Shown: one piece after another, positions 8,451 to 15,674 of the stretch
Position numbering within the stretch: the stretch's first letter is position 1
Layout: each line of letters opens with the position of its first letter
NCBI GenBank assembly: GCA_964544305.1
Contig: CAZJAZ010000020.1
Location: forward strand, 1 to 45,025
DNA: 45,025 nucleotides
Direction: 5' to 3'
Source of the DNA: JAFDWI01 sp964544305
Lineage (GTDB): Bacteria; Actinomycetota; Acidimicrobiia; Acidimicrobiales; Iamiaceae
Translations under genes and position numbers: made by a program
Notes under the pieces: generated by a model
What the model saw: only the letters and a program-made list of their open reading frames with translations
What the model was told of the DNA's origin: nothing
The model's database searches: none

Positions 8451-8934
8451 CCGTGGTCACGCCTCGCGGTCCGATGACTTGCACAATATGTTCGGTGGGC
8501 AACATTGGGTTCATCGTGGCGTATCGGTAATCGACGACGGTGCCAACACCAGCGATCACCCACAGGGGCCGGTCGTCAACGGGCGGGGGAACAATCGCCC
8601 CCTGTGCGTTCGCAAAAATCGTGCGGCAAACGATGGGCTCAACATCAGCGTCGGCGAGCGCAAGTCCAACATGAAGACCCGTCGTATCTGCTTCGAACGC
8701 ATCGACACTGCCCAAGAGTGATTCGTGGACATCAGGCGCAGTGAGCGCCCGTGCACACAGCCACCACAATGGGCCACAACCGGGATGGTATTCAATGAGC
8801 TTGCGGCACCCCATCACGAGTGCCCCATGGTCGTCGCCAAGCGCGTCGAGCGCTTCGGCAGCCTGAGGAATCAAATACTCAGGTTCGTCACCTTCGTTGC
8901 GTGCGAGATACCGCAGATACTCAATCGGGTGCAC
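8389..8934 (-). CDS. Conserved hypothetical protein, possibly eIF-2B-like fold
   Basis: An unrecognised cytosolic protein of 181 residues with no signal peptide or membrane segment. The N-terminal 60 residues look helical (MHPIEYLRYLARNEGDEPE). The C-terminal half contains TIFANAQGAIVPP and PLWVIAGVGTVV, which loosely recalls the Rossmann-like domain of eIF-2B/methylthioribose-1-phosphate isomerase relatives; this is a weak impression. The start is GTG 8934, with TACCGT six bases upstream. It follows the membrane-protein gene at 8954-9397 by 19 nt on the same strand and overlaps gatD by 62 nt tail to tail. Confidence 0.65.
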   Translation of the reverse strand: MHPIEYLRYLARNEGDEPEYLIPQAAEALDALGDDHGALVMGCRKLIEYHPGCGPLWWLCARALTAPDVHESLLGSVDAFEADTTGLHVGLALADADVEPIVCRTIFANAQGAIVPPPVDDRPLWVIAGVGTVVDYRYATMNPMLPTEHIVQVIGPRGVTTASERFRTPDAPFVSALVSKY

Positions 8935-8940
8935 AACCTG

Positions 8941-8946
8941 ACGGTA
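8941..8946 (-). promoter_or_regulatory. Candidate leaderless -10 element of the 8389-8934 gene
   Basis: Minus-strand TACCGT ends six bases before GTG 8934, inside the 19-nt space after the preceding gene's stop. It suggests this gene can be transcribed on its own as a leaderless mRNA as well as by read-through. Confidence 0.45.
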
Positions 8947-8953
8947 GCCGGTT

Positions 8954-9397
8954 TTACAAGCCTGGTTTCCAGACCATCACGATGATCTGGACAAGCAGTA
9001 ACAAGTGCATACCGCCATAAAACATGGCAAGTCGCTTGTCCGCATCGGGCTTGTTGTCTTTCGCAGCTCCCTGAGCCGGAATGAGTCCGGCAAAAAACAC
9101 GCCGAGCATCAAGAACCACAACACAAAAGCCAATGAAATCCATGACTGTGAGAACTTGAAAACGTCGTCAGACAGCACCACCGTGAGAATCCCAAACAAT
9201 CCGGCGAGCACTAGCGAACCACCGTGCATCATCGGATCAAGCAAACTCCCAACCAGCGAACTCTGACCCGAGGTGCGTGCCTGACGATTCAAAACCGGCC
9301 ACACAAACGCGGGTGCAAATGCTGCGACGACAAACAGCAAATGCAACACCAACATCACGTCATATGGCAACGAACCAATTGCACCAATTACCAACAC
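8954..9397 (-). CDS. Small integral membrane protein, four predicted helices
   Basis: A 147-residue protein with four hydrophobic segments at about residues 12-35, 56-75, 85-105 and 127-145. The polar loop before the last helix is AAKDNKPDADKR. The spacing recalls DUF2269-like or other small four-helix membrane proteins, but no diagnostic motif was recognised and no function is offered. The start is GTG 9397 with a GGAGAG Shine-Dalgarno close upstream and a TAGGAT -10-like hexamer about 30 bases before the codon, so this mRNA probably has a short leader. The 86-nt space between this gene and the vapC stop at 9484 holds only this promoter and a weak 5-bp hairpin. Confidence 0.72.
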   Translation of the reverse strand: MLVIGAIGSLPYDVMLVLHLLFVVAAFAPAFVWPVLNRQARTSGQSSLVGSLLDPMMHGGSLVLAGLFGILTVVLSDDVFKFSQSWISLAFVLWFLMLGVFFAGLIPAQGAAKDNKPDADKRLAMFYGGMHLLLLVQIIVMVWKPGL

Positions 9398-9483
9398 AGA
9401 CTCTCCAGTCGACGCTTGAAGCTACCCATCCTAATGGGAGCCCGCGGCGCGTTCGATGTTCGCGTGCGACAACCTTTTCATTT

Positions 9484-9885
9484 TCAGATGCCCGCGACGC
9501 TGAATCCAAGTGCACGCGCTGCGCTGGCTTGGCGGATGTCAAATGTCAGGAACGTGATGGAGGTTCCCAGCCGAAGCGCAGCACCCAAATGCATTGCATC
9601 GAGTGTGCGGACACCGGTTTGTTCACCGACTGTCGCGGCGAGTTCACACGTGTCGACATCGAGTTCGATAATCGAGATCGAATCGAGGTCGTGGGAAAAC
9701 TGGGCCCTCGCCGCTGTCGCCGCCGCGGGGCTCAACAAGCGTGCAAGGTTCCTGCGCACCTCAACCAACGTGTGACGACCGGTGACGATTTGCGGGTCAG
9801 CGGCGAGCAAACCAACGGCCGATTCAGAATCGGTTTCGTCTACGTAGCGTTTGAGCAGGGCGCTCGTATCCGCATAGATGGTCAT
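9484..9885 (-). CDS. vapC: PIN-domain toxin of the second toxin-antitoxin module
   Basis: A 133-residue PIN ribonuclease-like toxin. The conserved acidic residues are Asp in IYADTSALLKRY at the N-terminus, Glu in TLVEVRRNL, Asp in TLDAMHLGAAL and Asp in TFDIRQ. It is a different PIN subtype from the toxin at 1540-1992, with little residue similarity outside the motifs. It is encoded after, and overlaps by 4 nt, a Phd/YefM-like antitoxin. It should cleave RNA when free of antitoxin; the target is unknown. The operon promoter carries a perfect inverted repeat, so autoregulation is likely. Confidence 0.88.
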   Translation of the reverse strand: MTIYADTSALLKRYVDETDSESAVGLLAADPQIVTGRHTLVEVRRNLARLLSPAAATAARAQFSHDLDSISIIELDVDTCELAATVGEQTGVRTLDAMHLGAALRLGTSITFLTFDIRQASAARALGFSVAGI

Positions 9886-10139
9886 TGTGCGCGATCATCG
9901 TCTAGCACTTCGCGAATGGTGCGATCAGCTTTTTGTCGCACAATCGGGGAAAGTCCCGGGCTTTTTGCCAAGGTCAACCAGCCTGCTTCCGCGGCTACGT
10001 CCAAATCAATTTGTCCAGGAAGTGGGCGAATCTGCGCGATCGGGCGGCCACGATCGGTGACGGTCAGAATCTCGCCGGCCGCGGCACGCTGCAAATACGA
10101 CGACAACTTCGCTTTGAGTTCACGCACCGCAACATCCAT
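9882..10139 (-). CDS. Phd/YefM-family antitoxin
   Basis: An 85-residue protein starting MDVAVRELKAKLSSYLQRAA, followed by EILTVTDRGRPIAQI, the signature of the prevent-host-death/YefM DNA-binding domain (about residues 1-50). The tail (about 55-85) is the likely toxin-binding region. It pairs with the PIN toxin immediately downstream. Phd-type antitoxins repress their own operon by binding short palindromes. Here a perfect 11-bp inverted repeat begins exactly at the start codon and contains the -10 element. The mRNA appears leaderless, because no Shine-Dalgarno precedes the ATG. Confidence 0.88.
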   Translation of the reverse strand: MDVAVRELKAKLSSYLQRAAAGEILTVTDRGRPIAQIRPLPGQIDLDVAAEAGWLTLAKSPGLSPIVRQKADRTIREVLDDDRAQ

Positions 10140-10171
10140 GTAGTCACGTTACCATGCAATGTGACTACATG
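10137..10171. promoter_or_regulatory. Toxin-antitoxin operator: perfect 11-bp inverted repeat over a leaderless promoter
   Basis: CATGTAGTCAC at 10137-10147 and GTGACTACATG at 10161-10171 are exact reverse complements separated by 13 nt. The first arm includes the antitoxin start codon. A minus-strand -10 (TAACGT, 10146-10151) overlaps the inner edge of that arm and ends six bases before the ATG. Binding of antitoxin dimers to both arms would cover the promoter, transcription start and start codon together. The rest of the 10140-10245 interval before the fumC stop shows nothing further. Confidence 0.7.
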
Positions 10172-10245
10172 CTGAATGCGATCCAGTTACTGTCGGCCTT
10201 CACTTACAGGTCAACGCGTACCTTGTACATGGTCCAGGCTGGCTT

Positions 10246-11682
10246 CTACGCCAAACCACCACGGGTCTGGCCCAACAGATCAAAAGCACGATCCATCTCG
10301 TCGTCGCTGAGCAAGTTACCTTCACGCACCAACTCACGCACACTCTTGCCTGTCTCGATACTGTCATGCACGAGAGCCGCAGCCTTCTCGTAGCCAATAA
10401 ACGGGTTGAGCGACGTCGCAATCGACGGCGACGCTTCTGCCAGGTCGCGACACCGCTCAATGTCGGCTTCGATACCGGCCACACAATTGTCAGCGAACAC
10501 AAGAGAAACGTTCGTCATCAGCACAATCGAATCCAAAATGGCATCCGCCATCATCGGCACATACACGTTCATTTCGAAATTGCCTTGGCTCCCGCCAAAA
10601 GCAACCGACGCATCATTGCCAATAACCCGTGCCGCAACCTGCGTAACCGCTTCAGCCAACACCGGATTGACTTTGCCCGGCATGATCGACGAACCCGGCT
10701 GCAAATCGGGCAGACGAATCTCGGCCAACCCAGCCCGAGGCCCCGACGCCGCCCAACGCAAGTCGTTCGCGATCTTGGTCAAACTCACCGCCACCGTTCG
10801 CAGTGCGCCAGAAATATCTACCAAGTCATCTCGAGCACCTTGCGCCGCGAAATGGTCCGGGGTCTCGATGAAATCAAGCCCGGTGCGTGCCGCAATTGCG
10901 GCAATAACCCCAGGTGCAAAACCGGCAGGCGCATTGATGCCCGTGCCAACCGCGGTACCCCCAAGAGGCAAGCGCAACAACCCGCGTGTTGACGCTTCGA
11001 GACGATCAAGATCGGCCTCAATCTGATAGGCGTAACCGGCGAATTCTTGGCCCAAGGTAACCGGCGTTGCGTCCATGAGATGGGTTCGACCTGGCTTGAC
11101 AACCTCGGCAAAGACATCGGCACGATCGCGCAACACGGCTGCAAAGTGTGCGAGTGCAGGCCGCAATTCGTTGGTAACCGCGAGTGAAACCGCAATGTGT
11201 ACCGCCGATGGAAACACGTCATTCGAGGACTGCGACGCGTTGACGTGATCATTGGGGTGAACTGCCCCCGCTTCGCCAAGGTGCTCGGAAGCCAGATGTG
11301 CAACGACCTCGTTGGTGTTCATGTTCGACGAGGTCCCCGACCCGGTTTGAAACACGTCAACAGGAAATTCGCTGTCCCACTTGCCTGCGGCAACTTCTTC
11401 TGCCGCGGCAGCAACCGCATCCCCGATGCGAACATCGACTTTTGCGACCTGCTCGTCCGCCGCATTCACCCGTGCGGCCTCCGCCTTGATCATCCCTAGC
11501 GCATGAACCAAGCGTGGGTTAATCGGTCGGAACGACACCGGGAAATTTTCAACCGCACGTTGGGTTTGGGCCGCCCATTTCGCCTGCGCAGGCACCTGCA
11601 CCTCACCCATCGAGTCGTGCTCAATCCGAAATTCACCTGTCGTTTCGCTCATGGAGCCAACTTTAGGTGGCGTCTCGCTCAT
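10246..11682 (-). CDS. fumC: Class II fumarate hydratase
   Basis: An iron-independent TCA-cycle enzyme interconverting fumarate and L-malate, cytosolic and tetrameric in the family. The 478-residue protein has the signature GSSIMPGKVNP with the catalytic-loop Ser, the TGSGTSSNMNTNEV segment, and HPNDHVNASQSSNDVFPSA for substrate binding. Length matches FumC (about 465). Two starts are possible: ATG 11682, supported by GAAGG about five bases upstream but overlapping the preceding gene by 20 nt, or ATG 11652, without a Shine-Dalgarno. Both begin Met-Ser-Glu-Thr. It probably belongs to the operon acyltransferase - membrane protein - fumC, transcribed from about 12964. Confidence 0.95.
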   Translation of the reverse strand: MSETPPKVGSMSETTGEFRIEHDSMGEVQVPAQAKWAAQTQRAVENFPVSFRPINPRLVHALGMIKAEAARVNAADEQVAKVDVRIGDAVAAAAEEVAAGKWDSEFPVDVFQTGSGTSSNMNTNEVVAHLASEHLGEAGAVHPNDHVNASQSSNDVFPSAVHIAVSLAVTNELRPALAHFAAVLRDRADVFAEVVKPGRTHLMDATPVTLGQEFAGYAYQIEADLDRLEASTRGLLRLPLGGTAVGTGINAPAGFAPGVIAAIAARTGLDFIETPDHFAAQGARDDLVDISGALRTVAVSLTKIANDLRWAASGPRAGLAEIRLPDLQPGSSIMPGKVNPVLAEAVTQVAARVIGNDASVAFGGSQGNFEMNVYVPMMADAILDSIVLMTNVSLVFADNCVAGIEADIERCRDLAEASPSIATSLNPFIGYEKAAALVHDSIETGKSVRELVREGNLLSDDEMDRAFDLLGQTRGGLA

Positions 11683-12247
11683 CGTCCCCTTCGGGGGTCA
11701 TTGTTGCGAGTCGTTCGTCAAGCGCTTTCAATCGCTCGGCTTTCTCGACATCTTGTGGCTCACCAAGTTCACGCTGCAACTCGGCAATGGCTGCATCCTG
11801 ACCTTGTCGATCGCTTGGCAAACATCCATATGCCCGTCGCACCCGCGGTTTGTCTTCATGTTCATAGCGAAGAATGAGCGGGCGCCCCGACCATTGGATC
11901 GCACCCCAAAACGAAAGGTCCGGTTCAATTGAATTCACCTGCGAGCGTTCAAGATGGGTGTCACCATATTTTGTGGCCACGTGAACCCAGGTGTCCGCGA
12001 GATCCAAGCGACAGCGCAACCCCAGCAAATACCAAATCAAAAATGCGACGGTTACGATCCCATCAATGATGAAATACACGGGAGGAGGTGTTGGGCTGAG
12101 TGTTATTCCGATAACGAAAAGCGTGATTCCGAAAATGGCGATGATTGCTGCGCCAGCAAACGAAATAACGCGGTACATCGAACTTTGAAATCGGACAAAC
12201 GACTCGTCTGCTTCGGTTTCGCTCACAGACTGTTCATCGGCAGACAT
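11663..12247 (-). CDS. Two-helix membrane protein with PH-like cytosolic domain
   Basis: An unrecognised protein of 194 residues. An acidic N-terminus of about 25 residues precedes two hydrophobic helices (about 27-50 and 57-76). A soluble domain follows (about 78-145) that looks like a bacterial PH-like domain: short strands around CRLDLADTWVHVATKYG and RPLILRYEHEDKPRV. The charged C-terminus (about 150-194) may form a coiled coil. Its start codon directly abuts the acyltransferase stop, with no gap, and its end overlaps the fumC start by 20 nt if the longer fumC start is used. Translational coupling is therefore likely. No function can be assigned. Confidence 0.72.
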   Translation of the reverse strand: MSADEQSVSETEADESFVRFQSSMYRVISFAGAAIIAIFGITLFVIGITLSPTPPPVYFIIDGIVTVAFLIWYLLGLRCRLDLADTWVHVATKYGDTHLERSQVNSIEPDLSFWGAIQWSGRPLILRYEHEDKPRVRRAYGCLPSDRQGQDAAIAELQRELGEPQDVEKAERLKALDERLATMTPEGDDERDAT

Positions 12248-12964
12248 TCACTGAATTCCGAGTAATTCAATCAGTTGAGCCTTCTGATCATCATCAATCT
12301 CATCAAAATCCACATTGGGCAGCGGCGGATCCCAACCCTCGATTTCCGAATACGTTCGAATCACTTTGGCGGGTACACCAGCGACGACCGCATTGTCGGG
12401 AATCTCGCCGCGTACGACTGCACCAGCAGCCACAACGACGTTGCGCCCCAACTGTGCACCCGGCAAGATCACCGCACCAGCGCCAAGCCACGAACCAGCG
12501 CCAATACGAACCGACTGATTCGCCGGCCACTGGCGGCCAACAGGGATCTCAGGATCGCCATAGGTGTGATTCTGATCGGTGATGTACACGTACGGACCGG
12601 TATAGACGTCGTCGCCGATCTCAATGCTGGAATGGCCAACCACATGGCTCCCTCGCCCCAGCAATACCCGGTCGCCCATCCGGACAACCGCCCGATCACC
12701 AAGATTCTGATTCGGTGCGAAACCCGCAGACAGCGTGACGTACGGCCCGATCATCGTGCCCGAGCCAATCTCGATGTGGGCTTCACCAAAAATTGCGCCT
12801 TGTGGATACGAAATACAGCTTGCCTGGCCAAAAGCCCGGAAGCGTTGACCCCGGGCACAATCCGCTCCGATCGCACCCGCACGGTACAGAGAATCGGTCA
12901 ACGAATGGATCGCATCGGTGGACTTTCGACGCGCCCAAACTCGTAGGCTGGCTTGCCATGGCAC
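12248..12964 (-). CDS. Left-handed beta-helix (hexapeptide) acyltransferase
   Basis: A soluble transferase of 238 residues from the proposed GTG 12964. It is built of imperfect hexapeptide repeats: IEIGSGTMIGPYVTL, then GDRVLLGRGSHVVG, IGDDVYTGPYVYITDQNHTYGDP (longer loop with the probable catalytic His) and IGAGSWLGAGAVI. This is the fold of acetyltransferases such as maltose or sugar O-acetyltransferases acting with acetyl-CoA. The C-terminus ends VVAGVPAKVIRTY, the usual coil cap. An open frame continues upstream to 13048, but it lies in the divergent gene. GTG 12964 has TACAAT eight bases upstream. TTG 12901 is an alternative that keeps the conserved core. Confidence 0.82.
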   Translation of the reverse strand: MPWQASLRVWARRKSTDAIHSLTDSLYRAGAIGADCARGQRFRAFGQASCISYPQGAIFGEAHIEIGSGTMIGPYVTLSAGFAPNQNLGDRAVVRMGDRVLLGRGSHVVGHSSIEIGDDVYTGPYVYITDQNHTYGDPEIPVGRQWPANQSVRIGAGSWLGAGAVILPGAQLGRNVVVAAGAVVRGEIPDNAVVAGVPAKVIRTYSEIEGWDPPLPNVDFDEIDDDQKAQLIELLGIQ

Positions 12965-12978
12965 GGCCGTTGATTGTA
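12944..12978. promoter_or_regulatory. Interlocked divergent leaderless promoters
   Basis: Plus-strand TAGGCT (12944-12949) ends eight bases before ATG 12958 of the Gfo/Idh gene. Minus-strand TACAAT (forward 12973-12978) ends eight bases before GTG 12964 of the acyltransferase gene. If both starts are right, the genes overlap head to head by 7 nt and each -10 lies inside the other gene's first codons. An alternative Gfo/Idh start at 12994 would remove the overlap. Confidence 0.4.
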
Positions 12979-14001
12979 GATCCGACCGGGCCGATGTCTG
13001 CGGTTCGCTTCGGTGTTCTCGGTGCCGCAGCAATTGCTCCCAACGCACTCGTCAAGCCTGCCCTTGCTGTACCCAATGTGCGCATCATCGCCGTTGCCGC
13101 TCGCGACCCGAAACGAGCACAACAGTTTGCGAATCGATTCCAGATCGAACGCGTTGCCGACTCGTACGACGCGCTGCTCGACGACCCGACAATCAACGCG
13201 GTCTATATCCCCCTGCCCAACGCGCTGCATGGCACATGGACATTGCGCGCGGTCGAGGCAGGCAAACACGTTCTGTGCGAAAAACCTTTTGCCGCAAATG
13301 CGACCGAGGCACGACGTGTCCGAGATGCCGCGGCGGCCTCTGGTCTCGTTGTCATGGAAGCGTTTCATTGGCGCTACCACCCGATGAACATTGCCGTGCT
13401 CGACGCCGTTGCCACTGGCACAATCGGCGACCTCACCGCTGTTGATGGGTCGTTTTGTTTCCCGCTTTGCAAGCCAGGCGACATTCGCTGGAGCCGCGAC
13501 CTCGCGGGTGGATCGCTTCTGGACTTGGGTTGCTATCCACTCCACATGATTCGCAGCGTCGCTGCTGCGGCAGGCCTTGGCGAACCTCACGTCGTCTACG
13601 CGAAAGCCGCGTTTACCTCGGGCGGTGTTGACCGCGCGTTGCGCGCATCATTGGCAACGCCAAGTGGAGTCCCCATGACCATCACCTGCGGACTGTTCAA
13701 CATCGCACACCCCATCGCGTTGCACCTGAAGATCACCGGGACCCTTGGTTCAATTTCTGTCGGCAACCCTGTTCTGCCACACCTTGGCGGCCGTGTCATC
13801 ACTCGCATCGGATCAAAGCGAAGTCTCACGTGGGCGCCACGGACGACAAGCTATTACCACCAGCTCATCGCTTTTCGAGATGCCATCGTGGACGGACAAC
13901 CATTCCCAACCGACCCAACCGACGCGGTCGCCACCATGGCATTGATCGACGACATCCACCGTGCCGCAGGCGTCACGCCACCCGTTAGCTCAAAGCAATG
14001 A
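12958..14001 (+). CDS. Gfo/Idh/MocA-family NAD(P)-dependent oxidoreductase
   Basis: A 347-residue oxidoreductase of the glucose-fructose oxidoreductase / inositol dehydrogenase superfamily, acting on a sugar, inositol or related polyol. The Rossmann loop is VRFGVLGAAAIAPNAL near residue 14, and the family motif CEKPFAAN contains the catalytic Lys of the EKP triad. MEAFHWRYHP and GGSLLDLGCYPLHMIR are also typical; the latter supplies the active-site Asp/His region. The substrate cannot be told. The start is ATG 12958 with TAGGCT upstream, or ATG 12994, which leaves the fold intact. Its end overlaps the convergent ABC-F gene by 17 nt. Confidence 0.87.
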   Translation: MARPLIVDPTGPMSAVRFGVLGAAAIAPNALVKPALAVPNVRIIAVAARDPKRAQQFANRFQIERVADSYDALLDDPTINAVYIPLPNALHGTWTLRAVEAGKHVLCEKPFAANATEARRVRDAAAASGLVVMEAFHWRYHPMNIAVLDAVATGTIGDLTAVDGSFCFPLCKPGDIRWSRDLAGGSLLDLGCYPLHMIRSVAAAAGLGEPHVVYAKAAFTSGGVDRALRASLATPSGVPMTITCGLFNIAHPIALHLKITGTLGSISVGNPVLPHLGGRVITRIGSKRSLTWAPRTTSYYHQLIAFRDAIVDGQPFPTDPTDAVATMALIDDIHRAAGVTPPVSSKQ

Positions 14002-15592
14002 GATCGTTGAGTTCAGACGACCAATTCTGAAACTCCCCATCGGGCATGAGCAGCACCCGATCTGGTTGGAGCGCCGCGACAAATTCGGTGTCGTGGCTTA
14101 CGAGCACCACGGTGCCTGGCCACTGGCCGAGGGCCTCAGCCATGGCTTCACGACTCGCCGGGTCAAGGTTGTTGGTGGGTTCGTCGAGCAGCAACAGGTT
14201 GTGGCGACCGGCGACAAGTTGCGCCAGCGCAAGCTTGGTTTTCTCACCACCCGAAAGAGTTCCCGCATCTTGAAAGACCTTGTCACCGGTCAACCCAAAC
14301 ATGGCAAGCAACCCGCGACTGACTTCTTCAGAACCACCAAGGGCCGCGTCACCCATATGCTCAAGCAGTGTCCTGCCCGACGAAATTCCTTCGTGTTCTT
14401 GGGCGTAATAGCCGGCGATAATGCGGTCACCGAACTGCACGGTTCCCGCATCGGGTTGCGACGTGCCCGCCAAAATACGAAGCAACGACGTTTTCCCTGC
14501 GCCGTTCAGACCGAGCACCAAGATTCGATCTCCTCGACCCGCATCAAAGCTCAAATCAGCGAACACGTCGTTGTCGTCATAGGACTTCGCAAGTCCGGAC
14601 ACCTCAAGTACCGTCCGATTGGCCGGCGGCGGCTCAGGAAACGCGATGCGTGCCGTCCCCGACCGCGCCGGACCGCTCACCTGATCGACTTTCAGCCGAT
14701 CGATGCGCTTTCCGATGCTCTTTGCCATTGACGCTTTCGAGGCTTTCGCCCCAAAGCGGTCCACCACATTTTGTAAGCGGCCGATTTCGGCGGCTTGGGC
14801 CGCCGCCAACTTGGCTTGCCGGGCTTCATCTCGGGCACGACCGGCCAAGTACTCGCTGTACGTCCCTCGGTAGGCGACCATGTGGCCGGTGTCCTCATGG
14901 CCTGCACGGTCAAGATGCAGCACGCGAGTGATCTCCGAATCGAGCAGATCAAGGTCGTGACTAATCACGATCAATGCGCCCGCATAGTTGCGCATAAAGC
15001 CAAGCAGCCAGTCTTTCGCGTCAGCATCAAGATGGTTCGTTGGCTCGTCAAGCAACAACACGTCACTGCCCGCATACAAGATGCGGGCGAGCTCCACACG
15101 GCGACGTTCTCCACCAGAGAGCACTGAAACGGCGAGATCCATGCGGTCGTCTTGCACGCCAAGGCCGGACGCGATTCGACGCACCTCGCCTTCGGCCCGG
15201 TAGCCACCGGCGAGCCGAAAACGCTCTTCGGCCCGAGTAAAGCGCTCAATCGCTCGTGGAGTCGCTTCTGATTCGACACTTGCGCGCAACTTCTCCAACC
15301 GCCGTGCGTCCTCATCAAAACCACGCCCAGACAACACATGCGTGATCGCTTTGGTGTCGGGCGAAACGCCATCCATGCGAGGATCTTGAGGCAAATAGCC
15401 AAGTCCTCCCTTGACGACCACCGAACCACCCGCGGGCTCTGCGGCCCCGGCGAGTACCTTGAGCAATGTCGTCTTGCCAGCACCATTTCGGCCAACGATT
15501 CCAACCTTGTCACCGGCAGCAACAGTGAACGACACACCATCGAGCAGGGTGACGCCACCGACTTCGGTGCGGATAGATCGGGCGACAAGCAT
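13985..15592 (-). CDS. ABC-F family ATPase
   Basis: A soluble protein of 535 residues with two ABC ATPase domains and no membrane segment, so it is a ribosome-associated ABC-F factor, not a transporter. The first domain has GRNGAGKTTLL (Walker A), LSGGERRRVELARIL (signature) and LLLDEPTNHLD (Walker B). The second has GLNGAGKTSLL, LSGGEKTKLALAQL and LLLDEPTNNLD. The interdomain linker (about residues 235-310) is rich in Ala, Arg and Lys and looks helical, as expected for the P-site tRNA interaction motif. Members act as translation factors or antibiotic-resistance proteins; which one applies here cannot be decided from sequence. No leaderless -10 was found before ATG 15592. Confidence 0.9.
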   Translation of the reverse strand: MLVARSIRTEVGGVTLLDGVSFTVAAGDKVGIVGRNGAGKTTLLKVLAGAAEPAGGSVVVKGGLGYLPQDPRMDGVSPDTKAITHVLSGRGFDEDARRLEKLRASVESEATPRAIERFTRAEERFRLAGGYRAEGEVRRIASGLGVQDDRMDLAVSVLSGGERRRVELARILYAGSDVLLLDEPTNHLDADAKDWLLGFMRNYAGALIVISHDLDLLDSEITRVLHLDRAGHEDTGHMVAYRGTYSEYLAGRARDEARQAKLAAAQAAEIGRLQNVVDRFGAKASKASMAKSIGKRIDRLKVDQVSGPARSGTARIAFPEPPPANRTVLEVSGLAKSYDDNDVFADLSFDAGRGDRILVLGLNGAGKTSLLRILAGTSQPDAGTVQFGDRIIAGYYAQEHEGISSGRTLLEHMGDAALGGSEEVSRGLLAMFGLTGDKVFQDAGTLSGGEKTKLALAQLVAGRHNLLLLDEPTNNLDPASREAMAEALGQWPGTVVLVSHDTEFVAALQPDRVLLMPDGEFQNWSSELNDLIALS

Positions 15593-15660
15593 CGCACCAG
15601 CGTGACAGGATTCTCAAGCGTTCGACGCATCGAATCGGCACGGATGGTCGGCCAAGCCGG

Positions 15661-15666
15661 TAAGGT
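15661..15666 (+). promoter_or_regulatory. Candidate leaderless -10 element of the hydrolase-LLM operon
   Basis: TAAGGT ends eight bases before ATG 15675, and no Shine-Dalgarno precedes that start. The 82-nt space to the divergent ABC-F start contains no other clear site. Confidence 0.5.
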
Positions 15667-15674
15667 CACCGTGA

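Noticed and set aside
9277..10143. 288-residue plus-strand ORF over the second toxin-antitoxin locus
   Set aside because: It is antisense to three genes with clear families or good starts; its own composition is Arg/Ser-rich without any motif.
13961..14731. 256-residue plus-strand ORF over the ABC-F gene
   Set aside because: Antisense shadow of a gene with intact Walker and signature motifs.
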